Shown here piece by piece: positions 50,630 to 58,942 of a stretch of DNA of 64,000 nucleotides; position 1 is the first letter of the stretch; every line of letters starts with the position of its first letter. Under the pieces are notes generated by a model that had not been told where the DNA came from, did not search any database, and saw only the letters and a list, made by a program, of their open reading frames with translations. Source of the DNA: Actinomadura sp. DC4 (GTDB lineage: Bacteria > Actinomycetota > Actinomycetes > Streptosporangiales > Streptosporangiaceae); the NCBI RefSeq assembly GCF_030406325.1, contig NZ_JAUEQY010000039.1:1-64000 (forward strand), read 5' to 3'. Position numbers and translations under genes: made by a program.

Positions 50630-51604
50630 GTGCAGCACCGGGTCGGGGTCGTGGTCTTCGACGGCGTCAAGATGCTCGACGTCGCCGGGCCCAGCGAGGT
50701 GTTCGCCGAGAGCAACCGGCACGGCGCGGACTACGGGCTGTCGGTCTGCGCCGTGGGCGGAGGCTCGGTCATGTCCTCGACCGGCATGCGGATCACCGCC
50801 GACACCGACGCGAGCGCCGACGGTCTCGGGTTCGACACCCTGCTGGTCGCGGGCGGCGACCTGCTGCCGACCCGCCCCATCGACCCCGCACTGCTCCGGG
50901 CCGTCCGCGGCCTGGCCGCCCGGTCCCGGCGGGTCTGTTCGATCTGCACGGGAGCGTTCATCCTGGCCGCGGCCGGGCTCCTGGACGGTCACCGGGCGAC
51001 GACCCACTGGCAGCATACCCGGCTGCTCGCCGATGCCTACGCCTCGATCACCGTCGAGCCGGACGCGATCTTCGTACGGGACGGCGACCTGTTCAGCTCC
51101 GCCGGCGTCACCGCGGGCATCGACCTGGCCCTGGCGCTGCTGGAAGACGACCACGGCGAGGGACCGGCGCGGCAGGTGGCCCGGTCGCTCGTCGTCTTCC
51201 TGCAGCGCCCGGGCGGCCAGTCGCAGTTCTCGCCGGCGCTGCGCGGGCCGCGCCCGCGCACGCCGGTGCTGCGCGCCGTCTTCGACGGCATCGTCGCCGA
51301 CCCCGCCGCGGACCACTCGGCCGCGGCGCTGGCCGCGCGGGCGTCGGTCAGCACCCGGCACCTGACCCGGCTGTTCCGAGACGAGCTGGGCACGACGCCC
51401 GCGAAGTACGTCGAGGCCGTACGGTTCGACAGCGCGAAGGCGGCCCTCGACGGCGGCCTCGGCGTCGGCGCGGCGGCCGAACGGGCCGGCTACGGCAGCC
51501 CGGAGTCGTTGCGCCGCGCGTTCGTCAGCCGGCTCGGCGTGTCGCCGCGGGCGTACCAGCAGCGGTTCGCTCGTCCCGGCGCCACGACGCGTGATCGCCG
51601 CTAG
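50630..51604 (+). CDS. GlxA-family (DJ-1/PfpI plus AraC) transcriptional regulator
   Basis: A 324-residue regulator. N-terminal DJ-1/PfpI domain (VGVVVFDGVKMLDVAGPSEV; nucleophile-elbow Cys in SICTGAFILAAAGLLDGHRA, near residue 105). C-terminal AraC double HTH (ALAARASVSTRHLTRLFRDE, TPAKYVEAVRFDSAKAAL, YGSPESLRRAFVSRLGVSPR). GTG start at 50630 follows AAAGGAG at ideal spacing. The four-base overlap of its stop with the convergent lipoprotein gene is tail-to-tail. Likely controls the divergent HD gene; inducer unknown. Confidence 0.88.
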   Translation: MQHRVGVVVFDGVKMLDVAGPSEVFAESNRHGADYGLSVCAVGGGSVMSSTGMRITADTDASADGLGFDTLLVAGGDLLPTRPIDPALLRAVRGLAARSRRVCSICTGAFILAAAGLLDGHRATTHWQHTRLLADAYASITVEPDAIFVRDGDLFSSAGVTAGIDLALALLEDDHGEGPARQVARSLVVFLQRPGGQSQFSPALRGPRPRTPVLRAVFDGIVADPAADHSAAALAARASVSTRHLTRLFRDELGTTPAKYVEAVRFDSAKAALDGGLGVGAAAERAGYGSPESLRRAFVSRLGVSPRAYQQRFARPGATTRDRR

Positions 51605-52026
51605 GAGGAGACCTCGCTGATGCCGGGCGTCGGGCAGAGCATCTTCTTCTCCGCGTGGAACTCCTTCTCGGCCGCCCAGGGCACCGTCTTGCCGGGCGCC
51701 ACGGGGACGAGGGCCTCGGCGTAGTCCAGCGTCGTCGCCTGCCTCGTGGTGAAGTGCACCGTGATCTTGTACGTCACCGGCTTCTTGCCGGGGTTGGTGG
51801 CGGTCCCCTCCGCGCTCCAGCCGCCGGGGATCTCCGCGCACTTGGTCAGTGCGACGTTCTTGCGGACCTTCGGCTCATTGGCGATCTTCGTCGGAACCGG
51901 GTTCGTGGCGTTCGAGGACACCGCGGCGGTGTTGCGCACCGGGTGGTCGTCCGATGAGCACCCCGTCACCGCCGCGCCCGCGAGCGTTCCGAGTGCGACG
52001 ATGCTGACAACGTTTCGCATGTTCAT
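51601..52026 (-). CDS. Small lipoprotein of unknown function
   Basis: A 141-residue exported protein. N-terminus MNMRNVVSIVALGTLAGAAV ends in the lipobox-like VTGC (Cys near 23), then SSDDHPVRNTAAVSSNATNP linker. The mature domain has two Cys (ALTKCAEIPGGWSAEGTATN, KMLCPTPG) that could form a disulphide and a sequence (NPGKKPVTYKITVHF) like small Ig-fold FxLYD/DUF-type domains. ATG at 52026 has CAGGAG at good spacing; ATG at 52020 is the alternative. No family firmly recognised. Confidence 0.7.
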   Translation of the reverse strand: MNMRNVVSIVALGTLAGAAVTGCSSDDHPVRNTAAVSSNATNPVPTKIANEPKVRKNVALTKCAEIPGGWSAEGTATNPGKKPVTYKITVHFTTRQATTLDYAEALVPVAPGKTVPWAAEKEFHAEKKMLCPTPGISEVSS

Positions 52027-52158
52027 CGAATTACTCCTGACTGCGCTACGGCCGATACGACACACGGTTCACGAACGCGGCGTGCGGGCGCGCGTACCGG
52101 CGTTGTTCTTTGTCGTAAATGACCGCGATTTGATGAGCGGTCTCTGTTCGGGGCCCTT

Positions 52159-52674
52159 TCAGTGCCGGCGGTGGCCCTTGTGGTGCCGGTGCTGGTGGTG
52201 CCGTACGTGGTGGTGCCCGTGGTGACTCACCCGGTGTCCGTGGTCCTGACGGTCGCGCGGAGCCGACCACCGTGCCGTCCGGGAGCGTGCCCGTGGCGAC
52301 CGCGCCGTTGACGATGCCCCCGCGTTGACGTCGGCCCGGCTCGTGACGTACGTCCCGGTGCAGGTCACGGTCCGCCTCGCGCCGAGCGTCGTCGTCGGGC
52401 ACGTGATGACCGGCGGTGTGCCCGTGCCGGAGAACGCCGGAACGAGTAGGTCACCGTCTGGCCCGCCGCCGTCACCGACGACGGAGCGGGCCGTCTTGAG
52501 GAGCCGGATCGCCGGACCGGGCGTCGTGGTCACCGTCGCCGTCGACGGAGCCGACGTCACCGCCGGGCCGGTCGGCGGCGTGCCGGAGGCGGTCGCGCTG
52601 TTGACGATCACCCTGCCGGTTGCCCGGTGTCCGTCTCCGGGTGCAGTAACGGGGGGGTGTGTTCGCGCCGCCAC
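52159..52674 (-). pseudogene. Frameshifted DUF11-repeat surface protein remnant
   Basis: Minus-strand frames piece together one to two repeats of the DUF11/DUF7507 type: [32 protein letters not shown], then in another frame [12 protein letters not shown], back to [37 protein letters not shown], then in a third frame [20 protein letters not shown]. The original frame ends in a His-rich tail ([15 protein letters not shown]). At least three frame changes and an internal deletion make it non-functional, unless some are sequencing errors. Intact relatives are long secreted repeat proteins. The next 156 bases upstream show nothing recognisable. Confidence 0.6.
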
Positions 52675-52830
52675 GATCTTGAGCGCGACCCTAGGAATAG
52701 CCGGCTTGAAAAGACCTGGAGCAACGACGATTCATTTCAGATCCAAGCCGTCCAACTAGGCCGTTATCAGCTACTTATGTCGCAATGGCTCGCCGCCGTG
52801 TCCCGGCCAATTCCGGACAGATCTGCCGGT

Positions 52831-53940
52831 CTAGAGCTCGTTGCCCCAGTAGTAACGGGCGGCCGTCTCGACGAGCTCGAGCCGGGCGTGCTGGCCGGCC
52901 CAGCTCACCCGGCCCGGAGCGCCGGCGGCCGGGGCGAAGCCGCCGTTGGTGCTGATCGCGATGTCTTCCAGGTCGAGGACCGAGGACGCCGTGTCGATCC
53001 GGTCCAGCAGGTCCTCGACGGACTCCGGCGAGGCGGAGCCGACGTCGACGACGCCGAGCGCGATGACGCGTCCCGCCGGGACGAGTTCGAGCGGGAAGCG
53101 GGAGTTCACCGCCTCCGGGTACTCCACGTGGATCCGGCCCACCGCGAGCCGTTCGAAGAAACGCGTCACGGCCGTGGCGTCGTACCCGTCGGCGAGGACC
53201 GGGGCGCCACCCGTGGTGAGGTCCAGGCTGACGCGGAAGTCCTCCCCCACGTCCAGCGCGACGATCGAGGCGGCGTCCGTGTCGGTCATCCGGTCGAGCA
53301 GCTCGTCCGGGTCGGCGCCGGCGGCGCGCAGCCGTTCCCGGCCGGCGCTCGCCAGGACCAGCGCGTACGCGGGGTTGGCCAGGCGGACGTGGTCGATCCC
53401 GTCGCCGGCCAGCGCCTGGACCTCCTCGCGGATTACGCGGGCGAGCTCCGCGCCCAGGAGGCCCGGCGAGGCGTACGCCGCCGAGGACCGGTCGGCGTCG
53501 AAGGACCGCTCCGTGACGAAGGCGGCGGACGGGAGCGTCACGACCGTCGAGCGCCGGGTGGCGCTCCGCAGGAACGACGCCTCGTGCGCGGCGAGCCGGC
53601 CGGCCGGCTCCAGCTTGGCGACGGCCGCCGGGCCGGGCGGCAGGGAGGCGATCTCGGCGAACAGCTCCGCGAGCGGCGTGGCCGCGGTCCCGCCGAAGCC
53701 CTTGACGGCGTCGTAGACGACGGAGGTCGTGTCGTCCCGGCGGTACTCGCCGTCGCCGATCGCGGACAGGCCGATCCGGCGCTGCAGCCGGGCGGCCTCC
53801 GCGACGGCCTCATCCTCGGCGGCCCTGACCTCCGCGTCGCCGGCCCGGCCGGCGGCGCGCGCCTGGCGGGCCTCGATCAGGGCGGGCGGCCGGACCAGGC
53901 TCCCGGCGTGGTCGATGTGGTACTTGAAATCGTCAGCCAT
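52831..53940 (-). CDS. MetE-like (UROD/MetE superfamily) protein lacking zinc ligands
   Basis: A 369-residue TIM-barrel protein aligned to the C-terminal half of cobalamin-independent methionine synthase (HAGSLVRPPALIEARQA, IGLSAIGDGEYRRDD, GIDHVRLANPAYALVL). The zinc residues of active family members appear lost: the His-X-Cys stretch is replaced by SLDLTTGGAPVLADGY, and the late Cys (CG in NPDCG) reads ISTNGGF. So methyl transfer to a thiol is unlikely. It is the last gene of the catabolic operon starting at 58791, suggesting a lyase- or transferase-type step in that pathway. Function unknown. Confidence 0.7.
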   Translation of the reverse strand: MADDFKYHIDHAGSLVRPPALIEARQARAAGRAGDAEVRAAEDEAVAEAARLQRRIGLSAIGDGEYRRDDTTSVVYDAVKGFGGTAATPLAELFAEIASLPPGPAAVAKLEPAGRLAAHEASFLRSATRRSTVVTLPSAAFVTERSFDADRSSAAYASPGLLGAELARVIREEVQALAGDGIDHVRLANPAYALVLASAGRERLRAAGADPDELLDRMTDTDAASIVALDVGEDFRVSLDLTTGGAPVLADGYDATAVTRFFERLAVGRIHVEYPEAVNSRFPLELVPAGRVIALGVVDVGSASPESVEDLLDRIDTASSVLDLEDIAISTNGGFAPAAGAPGRVSWAGQHARLELVETAARYYWGNEL

Positions 53941-53968
53941 GACGGCTCCTCACGATGGGGAACGGCGG

Positions 53969-54415
53969 TCAGGAACGCTTGGCTCCCGCCCACGCCTGGA
54001 AGGTCATGTCGAAACCCGCTCCGGCGACGACGGCCGAGCAGATCTCCTCGTCCTCGTCCGGGCTGCCGCCCGACACCCCGAAGCCGCCGAGGAACTCATC
54101 CCCGCGCTTGAGGGTGTAGCCGCCGCGGGTGGCCACGATCGGGTGGTGGCCCATGCGCGCGACCTGCCCGAAGAACACCGGGTCGGAGGCCGACCAGTCC
54201 TTGAGGAGTGCGCTGGGCCGCTGCATCACGGCCGCGGTGTAGGCCTTGGCGGTGGCGATGCTCGGGGTCATCGGGCGCGCTCCGTCCATGCGTTCGAGCG
54301 CCACCAGGAAACCGCCGGCGTCGACGACGCAGAAGGTCATCGCCTTGCCGAGGGCGGCGGCCCGGCCGCGTCCGTCGTCGATCAGCGCGCGCGCCTCTTC
54401 CGACGTGATCCTCAC
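53969..54415 (-). CDS. GlcG/HbpS-family heme-binding-like protein
   Basis: A 148-residue protein of the GlcG/HbpS family. ITSEEARALIDDGRGRAAAL, MTFCVVDAGGFLVALERMDG, SIATAKAYTAAVMQRPSALL and DEFLGGFGVSGGSPDEDEEI are the conserved blocks. No signal peptide is visible, so it acts in the cytoplasm. Family members bind heme or cobalamin or occur beside diol and aromatic catabolic enzymes with unknown roles. GTG at 54415 overlaps the stop of the upstream hydrolase, showing co-translation. Confidence 0.8.
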   Translation of the reverse strand: MRITSEEARALIDDGRGRAAALGKAMTFCVVDAGGFLVALERMDGARPMTPSIATAKAYTAAVMQRPSALLKDWSASDPVFFGQVARMGHHPIVATRGGYTLKRGDEFLGGFGVSGGSPDEDEEICSAVVAGAGFDMTFQAWAGAKRS

Positions 54416-55230
54416 ACTCGCACCGGCCCATCCGTGTCCGTCATCGTTTCGGGGTCGCGCTCGTGGACGCGTCGTAGGACGCGCTCGACGGCGGAGTTGA
54501 ACTTCTCCGGCGCCTCCCAGTACATCGAGTGGGGCGCGCCCGCCACGACGTCGAGGTGGGAGCCGGTCACGACCCGCGCCGCGCGTTCGACGGTCGCGAC
54601 GCTCAGCACCGCGTCCAGCTCGCCGGCGAGGAAGAACACCGCGATCCCGGACGCGACGACCTGCTCGACGGTCGGGCCGTCGGCGTTCAGGTTGCGCAGG
54701 TCGGCCATCTTCGCGGTGTTGAAGGTGCCCATCTGCCGGAACAGGAAGGTCAGGTCCGGGTGCTCGTCGCGGAACCGCGCGCTGAGCAGACGGTCGAGGA
54801 CGGGCAGCCGCGTGGCCGCCTCGCGGTCGGCCGCCACGAGCCGCGCGAGCTCGGGATGGTCGATGCCGCCGAGCGAGTGGGCCAGGACCACTCCCGCCGC
54901 GCTCTCCGGCCGCGCGATCGCGGCCTTCAGCGCCGCCGCGGCCCCGATGGACTGGCCGACGAGGAGCACGCGGCCGGCCTGCGCCGCCTCGATCACCGCC
55001 AGGATGTCCGACGGGAAGGCCCGCGCGTCGAACTCCTCCATCGAGGAGTCCGACAGGCCGAAGCCCCGCAGGTCGACGGTGATGACGGTGTAGCGATCCC
55101 GCAGCGCGGCGACCTGCTGCCACCAGGCGGCATGGTGACCGCCGGACCCGTGCACGAACAGGACCGCCGGCCCGTCGCCGTGCTTTTCGAAGTAGACGCG
55201 CGTGCCGTCCTCAGCCGTGGTGAAGGGCAT
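54412..55230 (-). CDS. Alpha/beta hydrolase
   Basis: A 272-residue hydrolase. Oxyanion segment LFVHGSGGHHAAWWQQVAAL, nucleophile Ser in GQSIGAAAAL (near residue 93), Asp in AGELDAVLS (near 215) and His in GAPHSMYWEAP (near 242). In a meta-cleavage operon such an enzyme would split the ring-cleavage product, as HsaD does, but it is not a close HsaD relative. Overlaps the VOC gene upstream by 20 bases and the GlcG gene downstream by four. Confidence 0.85.
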   Translation of the reverse strand: MPFTTAEDGTRVYFEKHGDGPAVLFVHGSGGHHAAWWQQVAALRDRYTVITVDLRGFGLSDSSMEEFDARAFPSDILAVIEAAQAGRVLLVGQSIGAAAALKAAIARPESAAGVVLAHSLGGIDHPELARLVAADREAATRLPVLDRLLSARFRDEHPDLTFLFRQMGTFNTAKMADLRNLNADGPTVEQVVASGIAVFFLAGELDAVLSVATVERAARVVTGSHLDVVAGAPHSMYWEAPEKFNSAVERVLRRVHERDPETMTDTDGPVRV

Positions 55231-55633
55231 TCCCCGCCCCTTCCTTGACCGCCTGCGGCGCGGTGTAGTCCCGGCGGCGGTGGTGGACGAGCTCGATCAT
55301 CGTGTGGTCGGGGTCGTGGACATAGCAGAACTTCGACTGGTTCTCCGGGCGCTCGATCGGCCGGGTGTGGCGGACGCCGAGCGTGTGCAGGTGCTCGAGG
55401 AAGCCGTCCCAGTCCTCCACCTCGATGGCGAAGTGGTACGGCGACATCCGGTCCATCTCCTCGACCGGCGTGAAGTGCAGGTCGAAGTTGCCCCGGGTCA
55501 TCAGGACGACCTTGGTGTTGCTCTTCGGCGTGATCGCCTTCATGCCGAAGACCTTGGAGTACCACTCCTTGGTGCGTTCGGGATCGGTCGTCGGGAAGTT
55601 GACGTGATGGATGTAGGCCGGTCGATCGCTCAT
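55211..55633 (-). CDS. Small VOC-superfamily (glyoxalase-fold) protein
   Basis: A 140-residue single-domain VOC protein. IHHVNFPTTDPERTKEWYSK carries the first metal His. MSPYHFAIEVEDWDGFLEHL contributes another, and DPDHTMIELVHHRRRDY ends with the Glu. These could form a 2-His-1-Glu metal centre. Possible roles: isomerase, small dioxygenase or accessory protein. ATG at 55633 overlaps the FAH gene stop (ATGA). Confidence 0.8.
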   Translation of the reverse strand: MSDRPAYIHHVNFPTTDPERTKEWYSKVFGMKAITPKSNTKVVLMTRGNFDLHFTPVEEMDRMSPYHFAIEVEDWDGFLEHLHTLGVRHTRPIERPENQSKFCYVHDPDHTMIELVHHRRRDYTAPQAVKEGAGNALHHG

Positions 55634-56406
55634 TTCTGCTCCTTGACGGGGTTGCGCAGCGTGCCGAGCCCGCTGATGACCACGCTGACGACGTCTCCGG
55701 GCTCCATGCCGACCGCGCCGTCCGCGCCCATCCACAGGACGTCGCCCGGCCGGAGGGTGATGTAGCGCGCGATCTCCTCGATGTAGTCGAAGGGGTCGAA
55801 GATCATCGCGCCGGTGGGGAAGGACGCACGGGTCTCGCCGTTCACCCGCACCGTCGTGGTCGCCGACAGGGGGTCGGCGTCGGTGTCGATCCAGGGGCCC
55901 ATCGGCTTGAAGGTGTCGCTGTTCTTGGCCCGCCACAGGGTGCGGTCGCCGTGCTGCCACTCCCGGGCGCTCACGTCGTTGCCGATCGTCCAGCCCCACA
56001 CGCCGTCGCGGGCCTCGTCACGCGAACAGTGGCGCAGCGTACGGCCGATCACCGCGACGAGCTCGCCCTCGGTCTCGAAGCGCCCCCGGCAGCCGGCCGG
56101 CCTGACGATCGCCTCTCCGTCGCCGATGAGGGCGCTGTTCGCGCGGTACCCCACCTCGGGGCGGTCGGGAAAGGCCACGGCGTGCCCGGCCTCCTGGGCG
56201 TGCCGGATGTGGTCGGCGTAGTTGAGGCCGACGCAGAAGAAGGTTCCGGGGACGACCGGGGGCAGCAGCCGGACGCCGCCGAGCGTGGACGACACGCCCG
56301 TCAGGCGAGGCCCCTCGAAGGGGCCGCCCTCGGCCTCCAGGATCGTCTCGTCCTCGACGATCCCGTTCCTGACCTGGCCTTCGGCGAGGTAGCGGCACCA
56401 TCTCAT
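55630..56406 (-). CDS. Fumarylacetoacetate-hydrolase (FAH) family protein
   Basis: A 258-residue FAH-fold enzyme. VPGTFFCVGLNYADHIRHAQ (active-site His) and FETEGELVAVIGRTLRHCSR (metal Glu pair) are present, followed by GWTIGNDVSAREWQ, FKPMGPWIDT and LRPGDVLWMGADGAVGMEPG. Members hydrolyse, decarboxylate or hydrate 2-oxo-dienoates in aromatic meta-cleavage pathways. ATG at 56406 is chosen because it starts the N-terminal domain (MRWCRYLAEG) just after the upstream ALDH gene, ten bases away. Confidence 0.87.
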   Translation of the reverse strand: MRWCRYLAEGQVRNGIVEDETILEAEGGPFEGPRLTGVSSTLGGVRLLPPVVPGTFFCVGLNYADHIRHAQEAGHAVAFPDRPEVGYRANSALIGDGEAIVRPAGCRGRFETEGELVAVIGRTLRHCSRDEARDGVWGWTIGNDVSAREWQHGDRTLWRAKNSDTFKPMGPWIDTDADPLSATTTVRVNGETRASFPTGAMIFDPFDYIEEIARYITLRPGDVLWMGADGAVGMEPGDVVSVVISGLGTLRNPVKEQK

Positions 56407-56416
56407 CGCCCGCGCC

Positions 56417-57892
56417 TCATCCGCGGAGCCGGTGCGAGACGCGCTTGGTGACCAGATAGCCGTCCAGCCCTTCGGGGCCGCCCTCGCGTCCGTAGCCGCT
56501 CTCCTTGACGCCGCCCGACGGGGCCTGCGGGACGGAGCCGCCCACGTGGTTGATGGACAAGATGCCCGCCTCGAACTCGTGCACGAGCCGGTCGGCGACG
56601 TCGGCGGAGCGGGTGAAGCCGTACGCGGCCAGGCCGTAGGGCAACGCGTTGGCGATCGCGAGGGCCTCGTCCAGGTCGGTGAACGGCATGATCGGTGCGA
56701 CCGGCCCGAACGGCTCCTCATGGAGGATCGCCGCGCCGGCCGGCACGCCGGTCAGCACGGTCGGGGCGTAGAAGAAGCCGGGCCCGTCGATCGGGTGGCC
56801 GCCGGTCAGGACGTCCGCGCCGGCGTCTCGCGCGCCGGCGACGAGCCGGTCCACGGCGTCCCGCCGCCGCGCCCCGATCATGGGGCCCATCTGGACGCCG
56901 TCCTCCAGGCCGTTGCCGACCTTCATCGACTCCGCCGCCGCGACGAAGGCCGCCACGAACCGGTCGTGGACGGCCTCGTGCACGAGGAACCGGCTCGGCG
57001 AGGTGCAGACCTGCCCGGCGTTGGCGAACTTCCCCCGTACGCACTCGGCCGCGGCGGCCTCGGGGTCGGTGTCCTCGCAGACGATGACCGGGGCGTGCCC
57101 GCCGAGCTCCATGGCGGCCGGTTTCATCACGGCGGCGGCCAGCCCGGCCAGGCGCTTGCCCACCGGGATGGACCCGGTGAAGGCGACGAAGCGGATCTCG
57201 GGGGCGGCGATCAGGTGCTCGGAGACCTCGGCCGGCACGCCGAAGACGAGGTTCAGGACCCCGGCCGGCACGCCCGCCTCCTCCAGGCAGCGGACGAGCG
57301 CGCACGCGGTGCCCGGGACCTCCTCCGAAGCCTTGATCACGATCGAGCACCCGGCCGACAGCGCCGCGGCGATCTTGCGCATCGGGCCGCCCGCCGGGAA
57401 GTTCCACGGGACCAGGGCGGCGACCGGGCCGACCGGCACCCTGGACACGCTGAGCCGCTGGTCGCGGCCTGCGGGGATGATCCGGCCGTACGCGCGGCGC
57501 CCCTCCTCGCAGTCCCACTCGAGCAGCGTTGCCGCCCGCATGACCTCGCCGGTCGCCTCCCGCAGCGGCTTGCCCTCCTCCCGCGTCATGATCCGGCCGA
57601 TCTCTCCGGCCCGTGCCCGCATCAGCGCGGCGGCGTCGTGGAGGATCGCGGACCGGCGGTCGACCGGGACGTCGCGCCACAGCCGGAACCCGCGCGCTGC
57701 GGCGGCCACCGCCCTCTCCAGGTGCGCGGCGTCGGCGAGCGGGACCTCCGCGAGGACCTCCTCGGTGGCGGGGTCGATCACGGGCTCACCGCGCGTGCTG
57801 CCGGCCGTCCATTCGCCGTCGATGTACAGCGCGGGCCGCGGATAGCCGTCCGCGGGTCCGCGGACCGGCGCGCGGTCTTCCGTCGTCGTCAT
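56417..57892 (-). CDS. NAD(P)-dependent aldehyde dehydrogenase
   Basis: A 491-residue ALDH. LVPWNFPAGGPMRKIAAALS (cofactor site), FTGSIPVGKRLAGLAAAVMK, catalytic Glu in MELGGHAP (near residue 259) and catalytic Cys in NAGQVCTSPSRF (near 293). EEPFGPVAPIMPFTDLDEAL is typical. Closest general type: semialdehyde dehydrogenases (succinate or 2-hydroxymuconate semialdehyde). In this operon it probably oxidises a ring-cleavage semialdehyde. ATG at 57892 overlaps the dioxygenase-like gene stop (ATGA). Confidence 0.88.
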   Translation of the reverse strand: MTTTEDRAPVRGPADGYPRPALYIDGEWTAGSTRGEPVIDPATEEVLAEVPLADAAHLERAVAAAARGFRLWRDVPVDRRSAILHDAAALMRARAGEIGRIMTREEGKPLREATGEVMRAATLLEWDCEEGRRAYGRIIPAGRDQRLSVSRVPVGPVAALVPWNFPAGGPMRKIAAALSAGCSIVIKASEEVPGTACALVRCLEEAGVPAGVLNLVFGVPAEVSEHLIAAPEIRFVAFTGSIPVGKRLAGLAAAVMKPAAMELGGHAPVIVCEDTDPEAAAAECVRGKFANAGQVCTSPSRFLVHEAVHDRFVAAFVAAAESMKVGNGLEDGVQMGPMIGARRRDAVDRLVAGARDAGADVLTGGHPIDGPGFFYAPTVLTGVPAGAAILHEEPFGPVAPIMPFTDLDEALAIANALPYGLAAYGFTRSADVADRLVHEFEAGILSINHVGGSVPQAPSGGVKESGYGREGGPEGLDGYLVTKRVSHRLRG

Positions 57893-58791
57893 TCGCCTTC
57901 GCCTCTCGTCGTGCGCACCGTCCACAGGTGATGCGGCGGCGCGGTCTCCCACGTGCGCGTGGGGTAGGTGTCGTCGACCCGGTCCATGTCCGCCGCGAAC
58001 TCCACCCGGCCGCCGCAGGGGGCGTGGATGAACCGGAACACGTTGGACCCGATGGTGTGCCGGCCGAGCCGGCGGGCCTCGTGCCAGCCGCGCTCGATCA
58101 TCTGGTTGGCTCCGACGATCACCTCGTCGAAGCTGCCGACCTCGTACGCCGTGTGGTTGACGCCCGCGCGGTCGGGCCGGTGGCACAGCAGCAGGGTGTG
58201 CTGGTCGGCGTCGCCCTCACACCGCATGAACACCCCCATGTCGAGCACGCGGTCGGTGGCGAAGAAGCCCAGCCGCCGCAGGTAGAAGTCGACGGCCGCC
58301 TCCCGGCCCTCTTTGGGGATGTTGAGGGCGATGTGGCAGATGCGCAGCGGGCGGACCTCGCCGACGGGCTCGACCGGGCGGTTCCAGCGGGTGGTCCGGC
58401 CGTGGGTGTTGTCGGCTCCGTCGCGCGGATCCGCCTCGACGGGGCGCGCGACGGCGAATCCGAGCCCGAAACCGGTCTCGTCGCGGGTGTGGACGTCGCC
58501 CTCGGCGTCCGTCCGCACCTCGCGGTCGCGGCTCAGGTCGGCGGCGATGGCGTCGAGGGCCTCCTGGGAGTCGACCCCCCAGACCACCTCGCGCAGGGTG
58601 GAGGCGGCCTCCAGTGCCGGCGGCAGGCCGGGGTCGTCGCCGGCGCGCAGCTCGACGTGCTGGCCGGTGCGCGTCCGGAGCGCGACGCCCGGTCCTGCGA
58701 CGTGTTCGAGGCCGAAGTCCTCGAAGAAGCGCGTACAGGTGTCCACGTCGGTAACGCCGTACACGACGCGCTCAATGCGCAGAATTGCCAT
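57889..58791 (-). CDS. Two-domain extradiol dioxygenase-like VOC protein
   Basis: A 300-residue protein with two VOC modules, the layout of type I extradiol dioxygenases (BphC/HsaC size). N-terminal domain IERVVYGVTDVDTCTRFFED. Putative iron ligands in the C-terminal domain: His in RICHIALNIPK (near residue 150), His in GVNHTAYEVGS (near 211) and Glu in GGRVEFAADMDRVDD (near 262). First gene of the seven-gene operon behind a pair of inverted repeats. It probably cleaves a catechol-like ring. Sequence is distant from HsaC, so the substrate is not a standard steroid catechol. Confidence 0.8.
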   Translation of the reverse strand: MAILRIERVVYGVTDVDTCTRFFEDFGLEHVAGPGVALRTRTGQHVELRAGDDPGLPPALEAASTLREVVWGVDSQEALDAIAADLSRDREVRTDAEGDVHTRDETGFGLGFAVARPVEADPRDGADNTHGRTTRWNRPVEPVGEVRPLRICHIALNIPKEGREAAVDFYLRRLGFFATDRVLDMGVFMRCEGDADQHTLLLCHRPDRAGVNHTAYEVGSFDEVIVGANQMIERGWHEARRLGRHTIGSNVFRFIHAPCGGRVEFAADMDRVDDTYPTRTWETAPPHHLWTVRTTRGEGE

Positions 58792-58867
58792 TGGAAATCA
58801 CAAAGCCTTTCGTGCGGCATTCGCTGAACGACCTTGCCGCCGGGCGACAGATCCAGCCTAGGGGCGA

Positions 58868-58889
58868 CGGTATGCTTTTCTCAATACCG
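58868..58889. promoter_or_regulatory. Inverted repeat, putative LysR site
   Basis: CGGTAT-N10-ATACCG, 77 bases before the dioxygenase-like gene, where LysR-type activators usually bind (around -60 to -80). The GTAT/ATAC arms resemble LysR-family recognition sites. Confidence 0.5.
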
Positions 58890-58904
58890 CACCGTCTTCA
58901 TGCA

Positions 58905-58927
58905 GGAACCCTTAAGTTTCGGGTTCC
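58905..58927. promoter_or_regulatory. Second inverted repeat downstream of lysR
   Basis: GGAACCC-N9-GGGTTCC, 16 bases after the lysR stop. It could terminate lysR or be an additional operator; no U-run follows. Confidence 0.4.
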
Positions 58928-58942
58928 GTGCTTGACAGGAAG

